Shown here one piece after another: positions 7,048 to 16,049 of a stretch of DNA of 64,000 bases (position 1 is its first letter; each line of letters begins with the position of its first letter). The position numbers and the translations under genes were made by a program. The stretch covers positions 185,551 to 249,550 of the forward strand of contig NZ_BDJK01000055.1 of NCBI RefSeq assembly GCF_001950255.1, written 5' to 3'. Under the pieces are notes generated by a model. The model was not told the origin of the DNA. It saw only the letters and a program-made list of their open reading frames with translations, and searched no databases. Source of the DNA: Carboxydothermus pertinax (GTDB lineage Bacteria > Bacillota > Z-2901 > Carboxydothermales > Carboxydothermaceae).

Positions 7048-8250
7048 TTATTTTTTCTCAGGTGCCAGATGAAGATCTCTAAAAAAAGGCGTATAATCGA
7101 CCTTCATATGATAATTAGGAGTTGGCCAGCCAAATTGCTGGCGCTGTACCAAGCGAAAAGCTGCTCCGTGTTTTTTCATTTCAAACCCTATACTGCTGCA
7201 AAGTCTTTCCGGCTCAAGACCTTCCAAATATAACACCTTTTCTTCGACAGCACTTTTTATTAACTCCTCACCTGCTAAAGACCTTACTAACAGGGCTGAA
7301 GTGCCGCTGAAATTATCTCCAATCGTCGGCGAAGCCCAGTAATCACCTACAGCAATGTCGGCAAGTTCACTACTCCAATCGATACACATTTCACACCGGT
7401 CCCTTTTGTAATTGGGCATTAACATATGATAAACATACCGGTGACGGTCAATAGTAATGGTTTCACCATCATGACGCTTTACCATAAAATGGCCAGGCCA
7501 TTCACCTCCCCGGTATTCCAAACTAGCTATAACTTCCAAATCTTTTATACCACACCACTCCACCAAAATATGCCGAGTACCCTCGAAATAAAACTGAGAA
7601 GCACAAAACAAACCTATTGTTAATTTAATTTTCCCCGAAATATCCCTCGGTACATCATAATATTGCATCTTACGCACCGCATGGATATGACAGGGAAGCC
7701 CAACCAATCCTAGGCGCTGGCAGCCGCGCTTTACAGCTTCCCGAAAGAGCATATTGACAGGAACTACGGCGTATTTTGATTGGGCTGCATCTATAATTTC
7801 TTTTTTGCTTTTCACTAACTTGGCCTCGGTAAGCCAAGGTTTTTCTTTATTAAATCCAGCCACAATGGCACAGTCAATTATTCCTTTTTCTAAAGCATGC
7901 ACCAGGAGAGCCGTTACCACCCCACCACTTGCACCCTTTTTTCGTATAACTTCATCCCCTGCATACCCAACATAGCTTTCCAGATAAAATCCCAGATCAG
8001 CTAATGTAAATTTACGGTTCTCCCCAAAAAAATGTTTTTCTAATTCCAAAAGCGGCACATCGCTTCCCGGACAAATACGGTAACAAAAGCCACAAGAGGA
8101 GCATACACCGGTACAAATTGGCATAGGTTCGCCGTACACCCGGGTCACTTCAAGCGCCCCCTTAGGGCATACTCCAACACAGCTACCACAACCCGTACAT
8201 AAACCTCGCCGAATTACTAAATTTTCTAATTGGGGAAATCCCGTTTTCAT
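7048..8250 (-). CDS. FrhB/FdhB-family iron-sulfur flavoprotein
   Basis: The 400-aa protein belongs to the coenzyme F420 hydrogenase/dehydrogenase beta-subunit family, which transfers electrons through FAD and Fe-S centres. The N-terminus has two ferredoxin motifs: Cys18/21/24/28, and a second group at Cys46-60. The FrhB_N and FrhB_C signatures follow: KKGASGGVVTALL, GLPCHIHAVRKM and CEMCIDWSSELADIAVGDYW. No hydrogenase, formate dehydrogenase or other partner subunit is next to it, so partner and substrate are unknown. Use of F420 itself should not be assumed, because many homologues lack it. It starts 63 nt after the dctP-like gene and could be read through from it. Confidence 0.85.
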   Translation of the reverse strand: MKTGFPQLENLVIRRGLCTGCGSCVGVCPKGALEVTRVYGEPMPICTGVCSSCGFCYRICPGSDVPLLELEKHFFGENRKFTLADLGFYLESYVGYAGDEVIRKKGASGGVVTALLVHALEKGIIDCAIVAGFNKEKPWLTEAKLVKSKKEIIDAAQSKYAVVPVNMLFREAVKRGCQRLGLVGLPCHIHAVRKMQYYDVPRDISGKIKLTIGLFCASQFYFEGTRHILVEWCGIKDLEVIASLEYRGGEWPGHFMVKRHDGETITIDRHRYVYHMLMPNYKRDRCEMCIDWSSELADIAVGDYWASPTIGDNFSGTSALLVRSLAGEELIKSAVEEKVLYLEGLEPERLCSSIGFEMKKHGAAFRLVQRQQFGWPTPNYHMKVDYTPFFRDLHLAPEKK

Positions 8251-8313
8251 TCTTCTTATTTTCCCTCACTTTTCTTAAGAATTGCTTTAATATTACTACA
8301 TTCCGAAAACTAT

Positions 8314-9330
8314 TCAGTTAAGATTTCCTGTTTTTAAAATTTCAGCTTGTAAATCTTTTGGAAATAAAGGAATTATTTCGTACGCAAGAGGCTTTAATAC
8401 CGCTTGCCACTCTTCCTTTTCTTCCGGAGTTAAATCATGAATCTTAATATTCTGGTCATTTCGAATACGGGCTAAATCTTCAGCATTTTGTTCCAATGCT
8501 GCCTTTCGTTGCCAAGAAGTAACTTCTTTTAAGGTGTCTAAAAGGATTTTTCTTGTTTCTTGGTCTAAGCTGTTAAAATAATCGCTGTTCATTAAAACTG
8601 CATATCCCAGATAACCATGATTGGATACAGTCACATAGCTTTGCAATTGGTAAAACTTTTTGGAATAGAGATTTGATGGAGTATTTTCACTCCCATTTAC
8701 TTTTTTATTTTCTAAAGCTTCAAATACTTCATTAAAGGATAGGGGCACCGGAATTGCTCCTAATTGTAAAAACTGCTTTTTTAAAATAGGGCTATCCATA
8801 ATACGTATTTTTAAACCTAGAAAGTCTTTTAAGTTTTTTATTGGCCTGTCCGTTGTCAGAATTTTAAAACCATTATCCCAAAAGGCCAATACTTCTATTC
8901 CTTTATCTCGCATACTTTTTCTTAATAGTTCTCCTACCGGGCCATCTGCCAATTGATGCACCTGCTCTAAATCGTCAAAGAAAAAAGGAAGATCAAAAAT
9001 CCCCCAGCGGATATCCAAGCCGGTTAATTTTGAGGTAGCAGGGGCAATAATCTGGACATACCCTTTTTTTAATGCTTCTAATTCCTCGCCATCTTTATAA
9101 AGAGTGCCATTGGGATAAATTTTCATTTCTATCCGTCCACCACTTCGTTGATAAACCAAATCGGCCCACAGGCGGGCGGCCCGTCCTTTGGGCGAAGCAT
9201 CGCTTACCACGTGAGAAAAGGTTAAGACAATTTTTTCTTTTGGACTCGTTTGTTCAAAATCTACGGCTTTTGGTGCACATCCTTGAAGTAAAAAAGCACA
9301 AAAAAACATCAATATTAAAAATTTTTGCAA
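8314..9330 (-). CDS. DctP-family dicarboxylate-binding lipoprotein
   Basis: This is an extracytoplasmic solute receptor of the TRAP type (338 aa): LTFSHVVSDASPKGRAARLW, YPNGTLYKDGEELEALKKG and NGSENTPSNLYSKKFY are DctP-family signatures. I chose the TTG at 9328-9330. GGAGGG lies 7 nt upstream, and the start gives a clean lipoprotein signal (LLQGC, Cys18); the open frame continues upstream without a ribosome site. No DctQ or DctM membrane subunits are present, and a DctA symporter with a DctS/DctR pair lies upstream. In B. subtilis a similar lone protein (DctB) works as co-sensor with DctS and DctA, so a sensing role is more likely here than TRAP transport. Confidence 0.85.
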   Translation of the reverse strand: MQKFLILMFFCAFLLQGCAPKAVDFEQTSPKEKIVLTFSHVVSDASPKGRAARLWADLVYQRSGGRIEMKIYPNGTLYKDGEELEALKKGYVQIIAPATSKLTGLDIRWGIFDLPFFFDDLEQVHQLADGPVGELLRKSMRDKGIEVLAFWDNGFKILTTDRPIKNLKDFLGLKIRIMDSPILKKQFLQLGAIPVPLSFNEVFEALENKKVNGSENTPSNLYSKKFYQLQSYVTVSNHGYLGYAVLMNSDYFNSLDQETRKILLDTLKEVTSWQRKAALEQNAEDLARIRNDQNIKIHDLTPEEKEEWQAVLKPLAYEIIPLFPKDLQAEILKTGNLN

Positions 9331-9364
9331 CCATCTTCCCTCCTTTTCTGAATCCTTTTTTACA

Positions 9365-9393
9365 ATTGTACCCTGCAAATTAATCACTTTAAA
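9365..9393 (-). promoter_or_regulatory. Sigma-70-type promoter of the dctP-like gene
   Basis: On the minus strand TTTAAA (9388-9393) and TACAAT (9365-9370) are separated by 17 bp. They lie between the dctA terminator and the dctP ribosome site, so the binding protein can be made independently of dctA. Confidence 0.55.
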
Positions 9394-9401
9394 GCTCAGC
9401 A

Positions 9402-9436
9402 ATAGAAAAGCCAAAACCATTTTTAAAGGTTTTGGC
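9402..9436 (-). terminator. Terminator between dctA and the dctP-like gene
   Basis: A perfect 9-bp stem (GCCAAAACC with GGTTTTGGC, 9-nt loop) is followed on the minus strand by CTTTTC. Confidence 0.7.
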
Positions 9437-9455
9437 CGGGAAATGTAGTTTTGGC

Positions 9456-10754
9456 TTAATTTTCTACAGGTATTTCAATATTCTCAACCTTTGTACCATT
9501 ACTTAATATAAGCCGTGCTTTTTCCTCATTTATTTCTCGCTCCCACTTAGCGACCACAAGTGTAGCTACCGCATTCCCAATTAAATTGGTAATTGCCCGT
9601 GCCTCTGACATAAAGCGGTCTACGCCAAGAATTAGTGCTAAACCTGCTACAGGAATTACTCCTCCCAGCGAGGATAATGTGGCTGCCAGCGTAACAAACC
9701 CTCCACCTGTAACAGCCGCTGCACCTTTAGATGTTAGCATCAAAATAGCGAGGATGGTAAGCTCTTGACTTAGGCTCAAGTGAACGTTTGTTGCCTGAGC
9801 GATAAAAATTGCCGCTGCTGTTAAGTAAATCGAAGTTCCATCAAGGTTAAAAGAATAGCCCGTTGGAATAACCAATCCAACTACCGATTTGGAAACTCCT
9901 AATTCTTCCATTTTTGTCATCACCCGCGGTAACACTGACTCAGAAGACGAAGTACCTAAGACAATTAAGATTTCTTCTTTTATATACTTTAGTACCTGCC
10001 AAATACTAAAACCGTGAATTTTCAAAATTGTTCCCAGCACAATAAATATGAACAAAAGACATGTAGTATATACTACTGCCATCAGCTTACCAAGAGATAC
10101 AAGAGTATGAATTCCGTATTTCCCAATTGTAAAAGCCATGGCTCCAAAAGCCCCTACAGGAGCTACTTTCATAATAATATTAATAACACCGAATAAAGCA
10201 TGAGATAAATCATCTAAAAACTTTACAAGGGGTTTCCCCTTTTCTCCCATTGCCGCAAGAGCAAAACCAAATAAAAGTGAAAATAAAAGTACCTGCAAAA
10301 TTTCACCTTTTGCAAAGGCATCTACTACAGTAGTTGGAATAATATTTAGCAAAAAGTCCACCGCATTTAAACTTTTAGCTGAAGCAGCATAAACAGCAAC
10401 TTCCTTTGCATTCAATGTTGATACATCGGCGTTTATTCCGACACCTGGCTTATATACTTTTACCACAATTAAGCCAATAATAAGCGCAATTGTAGTTACT
10501 ACTTCAAAATAAATTAACGCCTTAACACCGATTCTTCCAACTTTTTTCATATCACCCATATTTGCAATTCCGACGACAACAGTGGTAAAAATTATAGGTG
10601 CTACCATCATCTTAATTAATTTAATAAAAGCATCTCCAAACGGTTTCGTTTTAACAGCAAAATCAGGATAATAATGTCCCAAAATAATACCGCAAGTAAT
10701 TGCAACAATTACCCAAAAATAAAGGTGATTATAAATCTTTTTTCTTTTTTCCAT
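9456..10754 (-). CDS. dctA: C4-dicarboxylate:cation symporter DctA
   Basis: This membrane carrier of the glutamate/C4-dicarboxylate:cation symporter family (DAACS, 432 aa) takes up fumarate, succinate or malate with protons or sodium. The serine-rich loop [12 protein letters not shown] (268-279), [14 protein letters not shown] (297-310) and the [13 protein letters not shown] and [16 protein letters not shown] segments are diagnostic. Eight or so membrane helices are visible. It lies 113 nt after the response regulator gene, a spacing that leaves room for its own regulated promoter. Together with the neighbouring Dct two-component pair, binding protein and fumarase/Sdh genes it forms a dicarboxylate uptake and use block. 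Confidence 0.95.
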   Translation of the reverse strand: MEKRKKIYNHLYFWVIVAITCGIILGHYYPDFAVKTKPFGDAFIKLIKMMVAPIIFTTVVVGIANMGDMKKVGRIGVKALIYFEVVTTIALIIGLIVVKVYKPGVGINADVSTLNAKEVAVYAASAKSLNAVDFLLNIIPTTVVDAFAKGEILQVLLFSLLFGFALAAMGEKGKPLVKFLDDLSHALFGVINIIMKVAPVGAFGAMAFTIGKYGIHTLVSLGKLMAVVYTTCLLFIFIVLGTILKIHGFSIWQVLKYIKEEILIVLGTSSSESVLPRVMTKMEELGVSKSVVGLVIPTGYSFNLDGTSIYLTAAAIFIAQATNVHLSLSQELTILAILMLTSKGAAAVTGGGFVTLAATLSSLGGVIPVAGLALILGVDRFMSEARAITNLIGNAVATLVVAKWEREINEEKARLILSNGTKVENIEIPVEN

Positions 10755-10867
10755 TCTCCTTTTCCCCTTTCATTAAGTTATTCTAAATAATCTCTATATT
10801 TTCAATATAACAATTTTTCTAAAAATTTATACATTTATAGTCATATTGTTAATTTTGTTCTTTTTGT

Positions 10868-11533
10868 TCACAGCAAATAGTAAAAATTAACCGGACGCCC
10901 AATATTACCGTACTGGACTTCCTTTCCTGCCATCCCCTCTTTTTCTAAATAATCCAGATATCGCCGTGCAGTTACTCTTGATATTCCAACCCGTTCGGCA
11001 ACCTCAGAAGCTGAAAGCGGTTCTTCCGCATCTTCTAAAGTTTTTAAAATCATTTTTAACGTTGTTTCATGAAGGCCCTTTGGCAAGTTTCCTCCCGTAC
11101 TTGAACGAGAAAATAACCGATCGATATCTTCTTGCTTTACATTTCGCTTTTGCCCAATTTTTAAGTACTTATTTTTATAAGTCAACAAGGCATCGATTAA
11201 CCTTTCTTTTTTAAAAGGTTTAATAATATAGTCGACAACGCCATAGCGTAACAGCTCTGCTACTATTTCTCCTTGTTGGGCTGCAGTAATTGCCAGTACA
11301 TCAACTGAAATATTTCTTTTGCGAACTTCTTTTAAAAGAGTTAAACCATCGATGTCAGGCAAGTAAATATCAAGAATTATTAGGTCAGGAGAGTTACTGT
11401 TCAAAAAAGCTAACAAATCATTACCGTTTTTAAAAGTTCCAATGATTTGAAATCCCTCAACTTCCTTAACAAAACTCTTATTTATCTCTAAAACCATAGG
11501 ATCATCTTCTACCACAACAGTTTTAATCATCAT
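10868..11533 (-). CDS. dctR: CitB/DctR-type response regulator
   Basis: The protein is 221 aa from the ATG at 11533, or one codon less from 11530. The receiver domain has acidic residues at VVEDD and the phosphoacceptor Asp55 in LIILDIYLPD. The C-terminal winged helix (SASEVAERVGISRVTARRYL) is typical of the CitB/DcuR/DctR group that controls citrate and dicarboxylate genes. GGGGGAG precedes the chosen ATG; an upstream ATG lies inside the kinase gene without a ribosome site. It overlaps the kinase gene by 11 nt, so the pair is translationally coupled. The likely target is dctA, which follows directly. Confidence 0.9.
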   Translation of the reverse strand: MMIKTVVVEDDPMVLEINKSFVKEVEGFQIIGTFKNGNDLLAFLNSNSPDLIILDIYLPDIDGLTLLKEVRKRNISVDVLAITAAQQGEIVAELLRYGVVDYIIKPFKKERLIDALLTYKNKYLKIGQKRNVKQEDIDRLFSRSSTGGNLPKGLHETTLKMILKTLEDAEEPLSASEVAERVGISRVTARRYLDYLEKEGMAGKEVQYGNIGRPVNFYYLL

Positions 11534-13079
11534 TTTTCTCCCCCCGTACTTCAACCAAAAATGCTGTTCTTTTCGCTGTTGACCTTATTCGAACTTTGCC
11601 ACCAGCTTCATATAAATGCTTCTTTACAATGTAAAGTCCATAGCCTCTATTTTCCCCTTTGGTTGAAAAACCAGGTTCAAAGATTTTTTCATGTTCAATC
11701 ATTAAGCCAGGTCCGGTATCTAAAACCAAAAGCTTAAGGTGATTTTGAGTTGCCTGAATTTTAAAAAATACTTTTTTTCCATCGCTTAAGGCTGCTGCTT
11801 CCAAAGAGTTTTCTAAAATATTTCCAGCAATTTCTATTATTTTGGTACTATCAAGTTTAACCGGGTAAGCTTCAACAAAACTCCGCCTGCTAACTTTAAG
11901 TTCTACTTTTAATTCGGAAGCCCTTGCAACTTTTCCCAAAATTAATCCAGCCAATGCTGGGTCTTTAATATTTTTAGTTAAAAATGTGGTAAGAGCTTGC
12001 TGAGCATCAGTCAAACAAAAAATCAGGTCCAATGCCTCTTCAACTCGGCCTAATTGGATTAAGCCAGCAATTGAATGTAGACGGTTTAGATTTTCATGAT
12101 TCTGAACCCTTAAAGCTTCAACAAACTTTTTAACTCCTGTTAATTCTTCAGCAAGTTTTTGTACTTCACTTTTTTCTCTAAATACCGTAAAGGCACCAAT
12201 AACTTCTCCTTTTACTTTTAAAGGTAAACTGGTAGAAATTAACTGTTTTTCCTCAACAAAAATTTCCCTATTATAAATTGGCTTACCGGTTTTAATAACT
12301 TCAAGTAAGCGACTTTCAGAAATTATCTCAGTGATATTTTTTTCGACTAAAATTTTCTGGGCTGCAGGGTTTATTAGTGTAATTGTTCCTAGTCGATCAA
12401 TTGCGATAATTCCTTCGTTTATCGTATTTAGAAGGGCATTACGCTGTTCCATTAGACTCGCAATCTCTTCTGGTTCTAAACCCAAAATCTCATTTTTTAT
12501 TTTTTTTGCCAGTAAACTAGCTCCAATTAATCCAATAAGTAAACCCCAAATAGTTGCTAAATAAATGCCTCCACGAACGCTTTTTAATAATTCCCACCAA
12601 GTTGGCAGCAATATTCCCACCACTACAACACCAATTTGGTCGGTAAAATCTTCATTTTTTACCGGAACAAAAGCCCTAACCGCTACTCCTTTGATTCCCT
12701 TAGCTTCAGAAATATATTCATTATCGGCAAAAGCTAGCTCTTCATCTCCTCCGAAAAATTTTGTACCGACTTTTTCTGGTAGAGGACTTGAATAACGAAT
12801 TTTTTTCATATCTAATACGACAATATAATCCACATTTGTTACTTGACGAATTCGTTCTGCAATCGGTTCTATCTTTTTAAAGCCTTCTGGTTTGCCTAAA
12901 TACTTTTTCACAGTAGAATTTTCTGCTACCGTTCGTCCAATAGCAAGCGCTCTCTTACCAAGTTCTTTTTTCAACTCTCCTGCAACTTTGTATGCAAGAA
13001 AAAAACCCGAAAAAAGAACCGAAAAGGCCACAATAATAAGGGCTAATACTTCGATTTTCGTAGCAAGCTTAAGTTTCAT
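11523..13079 (-). CDS. dctS: CitA/DctS-type sensor histidine kinase
   Basis: This membrane kinase (518 aa) has TM1 at 8-30, an extracellular PDC/Cache sensor domain at about 35-165, TM2 at 171-191 and a cytoplasmic PAS at about 212-300. The phosphorylated His328 lies in QNHENLNRLHSIAGL, and a HATPase domain follows (NILENSLEAA, DTGPGL, GYGLYIVKKHL). This layout and the NHxN H-box are those of CitA/DcuS/DctS sensors of citrate and C4-dicarboxylates. It sits first in a dctS-dctR pair upstream of dctA, so C4-dicarboxylate sensing is the best reading; the actual ligand is inferred. Confidence 0.9.
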   Translation of the reverse strand: MKLKLATKIEVLALIIVAFSVLFSGFFLAYKVAGELKKELGKRALAIGRTVAENSTVKKYLGKPEGFKKIEPIAERIRQVTNVDYIVVLDMKKIRYSSPLPEKVGTKFFGGDEELAFADNEYISEAKGIKGVAVRAFVPVKNEDFTDQIGVVVVGILLPTWWELLKSVRGGIYLATIWGLLIGLIGASLLAKKIKNEILGLEPEEIASLMEQRNALLNTINEGIIAIDRLGTITLINPAAQKILVEKNITEIISESRLLEVIKTGKPIYNREIFVEEKQLISTSLPLKVKGEVIGAFTVFREKSEVQKLAEELTGVKKFVEALRVQNHENLNRLHSIAGLIQLGRVEEALDLIFCLTDAQQALTTFLTKNIKDPALAGLILGKVARASELKVELKVSRRSFVEAYPVKLDSTKIIEIAGNILENSLEAAALSDGKKVFFKIQATQNHLKLLVLDTGPGLMIEHEKIFEPGFSTKGENRGYGLYIVKKHLYEAGGKVRIRSTAKRTAFLVEVRGEKNDD

Positions 13080-13169
13080 TGTTCTTCCCTCATCATATTT
13101 TCTTTATATTCTAAAATTCGTGAAAAAAGTTAAAATTCCTTTCATTTTTTACATATATGGGATTTTAAA

Positions 13170-13208
13170 CAAGATATTAAAAGCGACTCCTTTTTAGGAG
13201 TCGCTTTT
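13170..13208 (-). terminator. Terminator of the fum-sdh-malic enzyme operon
   Basis: A perfect 12-bp stem (AAAAGCGACTCC with GGAGTCGCTTTT, 6-nt loop) overlaps the malic enzyme stop codon. The minus-strand T run is CTTTTAATAT. A longer T run lies on the plus strand, so it may work both ways. Confidence 0.85.
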
Positions 13209-14432
13209 TTGTAAAAGTTCAATTGTATGGCGGTACACCTCATCGGGATCAATTTTTACCCTCGCTATTCCTTCTTCTAAAGCTGCTTTTGCCACTTCCC
13301 GCGCTACTGTGGGCGCCACTTTCTCATCAAAGGCTTTAGGTAAAATATAATCTTCACTAAGCTCATTTTCGGTAACTAGCGAACTTATGGCATAGCTCGC
13401 CGCTATTTTCATTTTTTCCGAAATATCTGTTGCCCTAACGTCCAATGCCCCCCGAAAAACGCCGGGAAATGCTAAAACATTGTTAACTTGATTTGGAAAA
13501 TCCGAACGACCGGTGGCCACAATTCTGGCTCCTGCCCTTTTCGCTTCATCTGGGTAAATTTCAGGCTCGGGATTAGCCATTGCAAATACAATAGCATCTT
13601 TATTCATTAATTTTACCATTTCTTCGGTTACTTGTTTGGCTTTGGAAAGTCCGATAAACACATCTGCCCCTATTAAAGCGTCTTTTAACATCCCCTTTAA
13701 ATTCTCGGGGTTTGTTTTCGCGGCCATTTCTTCTTTAAATTTATTCATTCCCTCGGTTCTGCCCCGGTAAATGATCCCCTTGCTGTCGCACATTATTAGG
13801 TTCTTAACTCCACTTGCTAAAAGTAATTTTGAAACTGCCGTTGCCGATGCCCCTGCACCATTTACCACTACTTTAATCTTGGAAATTTCTTTATTAACAA
13901 TTTTTAAAGCATTTAGGAGAGCCGCTAGGGTAACAATCGCCGTTCCGTGCTGGTCATCGTGAAAAATCGGAATGGAAGTTTCTTTTTTCAAACGCTCCTC
14001 AATATAAAAGCAGTTAGGTGCGGCAATGTCTTCTAAATTAATTCCTCCAAAGGTCGGCTCTAAAAACTTCACCACTTCAACGATCTTATCCGGATCTTTG
14101 GTATCAAGGCAAATTGGGAAGGCATCAACCCCGGCAAATTCTTTAAAGAGAAGTGCCTTACCTTCCATAACGGGCATGGCAGCATAAGGTCCAATATCTC
14201 CTAATCCTAAAACTGCAGTACCGTCGGACACTACCGCCACCATATTCCAGCGGCTGGTATACTCATATGACAAATCCTTATTTTCAGCAATTAACTTACA
14301 GGGCTCTGCAACTCCAGGCGTATAGGCTAAAGATAAGTCTTCCGCAGTTTTAGCAGGTACTTTCGACTTTACTTCAATTTTTCCGCGAAATTTCTTGTGT
14401 AATTCTAAAGCTTTAGCTTTAAAATCTGCCAT
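13194..14432 (-). CDS. Malic enzyme (short, NAD(P)-dependent)
   Basis: This enzyme decarboxylates malate to pyruvate with NAD(P) reduction. The 412-aa form lacks the phosphotransacetylase-like C-terminal extension of MaeB. Catalytic residues are visible: Tyr37 in LAYTPGVA, Lys92 in EGKALLFK, the metal/substrate motif FHDDQHGTA (158-166) and the nucleotide loop NGAGASATA (191-199). An AAAGGAGG ribosome site precedes the ATG. It is last in the fumA-fumB-sdhA-C-D-B-mae operon, 24 nt after sdhB, and would link the C4 pool to pyruvate. Cofactor preference cannot be read safely from the sequence. Confidence 0.92.
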   Translation of the reverse strand: MADFKAKALELHKKFRGKIEVKSKVPAKTAEDLSLAYTPGVAEPCKLIAENKDLSYEYTSRWNMVAVVSDGTAVLGLGDIGPYAAMPVMEGKALLFKEFAGVDAFPICLDTKDPDKIVEVVKFLEPTFGGINLEDIAAPNCFYIEERLKKETSIPIFHDDQHGTAIVTLAALLNALKIVNKEISKIKVVVNGAGASATAVSKLLLASGVKNLIMCDSKGIIYRGRTEGMNKFKEEMAAKTNPENLKGMLKDALIGADVFIGLSKAKQVTEEMVKLMNKDAIVFAMANPEPEIYPDEAKRAGARIVATGRSDFPNQVNNVLAFPGVFRGALDVRATDISEKMKIAASYAISSLVTENELSEDYILPKAFDEKVAPTVAREVAKAALEEGIARVKIDPDEVYRHTIELLQKSDS

Positions 14433-14455
14433 TTTAAAACCTCCTTTAATTTAAA

Positions 14456-15247
14456 TTAAACAGTAGGCTCAGGAGCTTTTATTCCTCCCCGAGCAGGCTT
14501 TTCCTTATTTAAAGGAATTAAGCGGGCTTTAGGTTTGCGGCCGGTGAAAAAGAACGACCTTTTAAAAAGCTGGATAGCCAATGCAGGGTCAACTCCTTTG
14601 GGACAGGCTTCAGCACATGCACCCGCCATATGGCAGCGCCATAAACCTTTTGGATTATCGACCTGAACTTTTCTTTCCTTTTCCCCAAAATCGCGATTAT
14701 CAGCATTATATCTATATGCTTGGGCCAAAGCTTGCGGTCCGGGAAAATCCGGCGTAGTTCCTACCGTAGGGCAAGCCGCAAGACAAGCACCGCATTTTAT
14801 ACAATAAGCAAATTGCAGGTATTCTTCAAGTTCTGCCGGTGTCTGGGAATATTCTCCGGTAGGATTTATGAATTCCTGCTCGTTTTCAGGTATTATATAT
14901 GGCTTGACATTTTTATGTTTTTCAAAAAGCGGAGTTAAATCCGGAACTAAATCTTTTATATTTTTATAATTAGGCAGTGGAGCAATCTCTATTACGTCAG
15001 TCCCGAGGGATAAAGCTTGAGTTTCACAGGCAAGTCGCGGCTTTTTATTAATGTACATCGCGCAGGAACCGCAAATACCCATCCGGCACGATGCTCTAAA
15101 AGCCAACGTGGCATCAATATTTTCTTTAATGTAATAAAGGCAATCTAAAACTGTCATGCCTTCTTTTACATCGAAAGTATAATCTTGAAAATACGGTTTT
15201 ACATCCTTTGCAGGATCATAGCGCCAAATTTTAAACGTTACCTTCAA
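14456..15247 (-). CDS. sdhB: Succinate dehydrogenase/fumarate reductase iron-sulfur subunit
   Basis: SdhB carries electrons between the flavin subunit and the quinone site. The 263-aa protein has a plant-type [2Fe-2S] site (Cys54, 59, 62 and 74). The C-terminal domain has CIKCGACLAACP (Cys149, 152, 155, 159) plus CHMAGACAEACPKGVD (Cys205, 211, 215), which bind the [4Fe-4S] and [3Fe-4S] centres. It is placed after both membrane anchors (order A-C-D-B) and 6 nt from the nearer one. The direction of catalysis (Sdh or Frd) cannot be told from sequence. The proline- and lysine-rich C-terminal 25 residues follow the conserved domain. Confidence 0.94.
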   Translation of the reverse strand: MKVTFKIWRYDPAKDVKPYFQDYTFDVKEGMTVLDCLYYIKENIDATLAFRASCRMGICGSCAMYINKKPRLACETQALSLGTDVIEIAPLPNYKNIKDLVPDLTPLFEKHKNVKPYIIPENEQEFINPTGEYSQTPAELEEYLQFAYCIKCGACLAACPTVGTTPDFPGPQALAQAYRYNADNRDFGEKERKVQVDNPKGLWRCHMAGACAEACPKGVDPALAIQLFKRSFFFTGRKPKARLIPLNKEKPARGGIKAPEPTV

Positions 15248-15253
15248 TTTCCC

Positions 15254-15601
15254 CTACCCCCCAATGTAAGAATAGATTACAACATAACTACCCAAAATGA
15301 GAGCTAAAAAGCCGATTATCCCTATTAAACCATTAATAAATTTAAGATTTTGCGGAAAATATTCCAAAAGAATCGTTCTTAAGCCATACATTCCATGATA
15401 TAAAGCAGCTACTAAAAGAATAAGATAACTCACCAGCCAAAAGGTATCCTGTCCCCGGGTTTTTACGTTATTGTAATCCAAGGGGTCGTTTACGCCCAAA
15501 ATATTATCAAGATGCATGTATCCCAGATGTATTCCAAGAAACACCAGTAAAATTAAAGCAGCTACTATGAATAAAAACCACAATTTTGATTCACTCACCA
15601 A
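15254..15601 (-). CDS. sdhD: Succinate dehydrogenase/fumarate reductase membrane anchor, second subunit
   Basis: This 115-aa protein has three membrane helices at about 8-27, 54-75 and 88-111. His69 lies in ALYHGMYGLRTILLEY, the helix motif that ligates haem b in Sdh anchor subunits. The same HG-x-x-GLR pattern occurs in the neighbouring anchor, so the two are distant paralogues. It lies 12 nt after the first anchor and 6 nt before sdhB. Together the anchors would bind quinone and haem. Calling it D rather than C rests on order only. Confidence 0.85.
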   Translation of the reverse strand: MVSESKLWFLFIVAALILLVFLGIHLGYMHLDNILGVNDPLDYNNVKTRGQDTFWLVSYLILLVAALYHGMYGLRTILLEYFPQNLKFINGLIGIIGFLALILGSYVVIYSYIGG

Positions 15602-15613
15602 AACCCCTCCTTT

Positions 15614-16033
15614 TTAGGCCAAATATATATCATAAATACTTATAACAATTCCTACTAACGCTAAAATCATTAGGAAATACATTAAAGGTCGCTGTTTTAA
15701 AGTTGAATATTTATAGGGATACTCCTGACGTTCAGGTTTGCCGATAAAGTAACCAAATTCGGTAAGTATAAGCCGTAAACCGTTTAAGCCGTGAAATACC
15801 CCTGCTATTACTACCAGGAATTCCCCGAATTTAAATATTGGATTATTAACGGTTCCCATAGCCTTTGCCCATGCATCGGGACCCCCAAGACGAAAAGAAG
15901 TTACCACAATATGCAGCAAAAGATAGATAATTAGTCCAATCCCGGAAATCCGGTGTAAAGTATATAAATATCTTTCAATTCCGAATTTTCCCGCATAAAA
16001 GTTGCCCTTGATGCCCAAACGATTGTCATACAT
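15614..16033 (-). CDS. sdhC: Succinate dehydrogenase/fumarate reductase cytochrome b anchor
   Basis: This membrane anchor of 139 aa has three helices (about 28-47, 70-90, 113-137). YTLHRISGIGLIIY with His27 is the SdhC signature near the quinone site, and FHGLNGLRLIL with His81 is a probable haem b ligand. It follows sdhA by 16 nt with a GGAGG-type site. Two anchor subunits, each with a candidate haem histidine, suggest a dihaem or monohaem anchor pair rather than the haem-free E. coli Frd type. The haem number is inference. Confidence 0.88.
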   Translation of the reverse strand: MYDNRLGIKGNFYAGKFGIERYLYTLHRISGIGLIIYLLLHIVVTSFRLGGPDAWAKAMGTVNNPIFKFGEFLVVIAGVFHGLNGLRLILTEFGYFIGKPERQEYPYKYSTLKQRPLMYFLMILALVGIVISIYDIYLA

Positions 16034-16049
16034 CTAAAAACCCCTCCTC

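Noticed and set aside
10755-10867. Sigma-54 or strong sigma-70 promoter before dctA
   Set aside because: No GG-N10-GC pair with good flanks and no well-spaced -35/-10. DctR-dependent control is still possible, but no site can be named.
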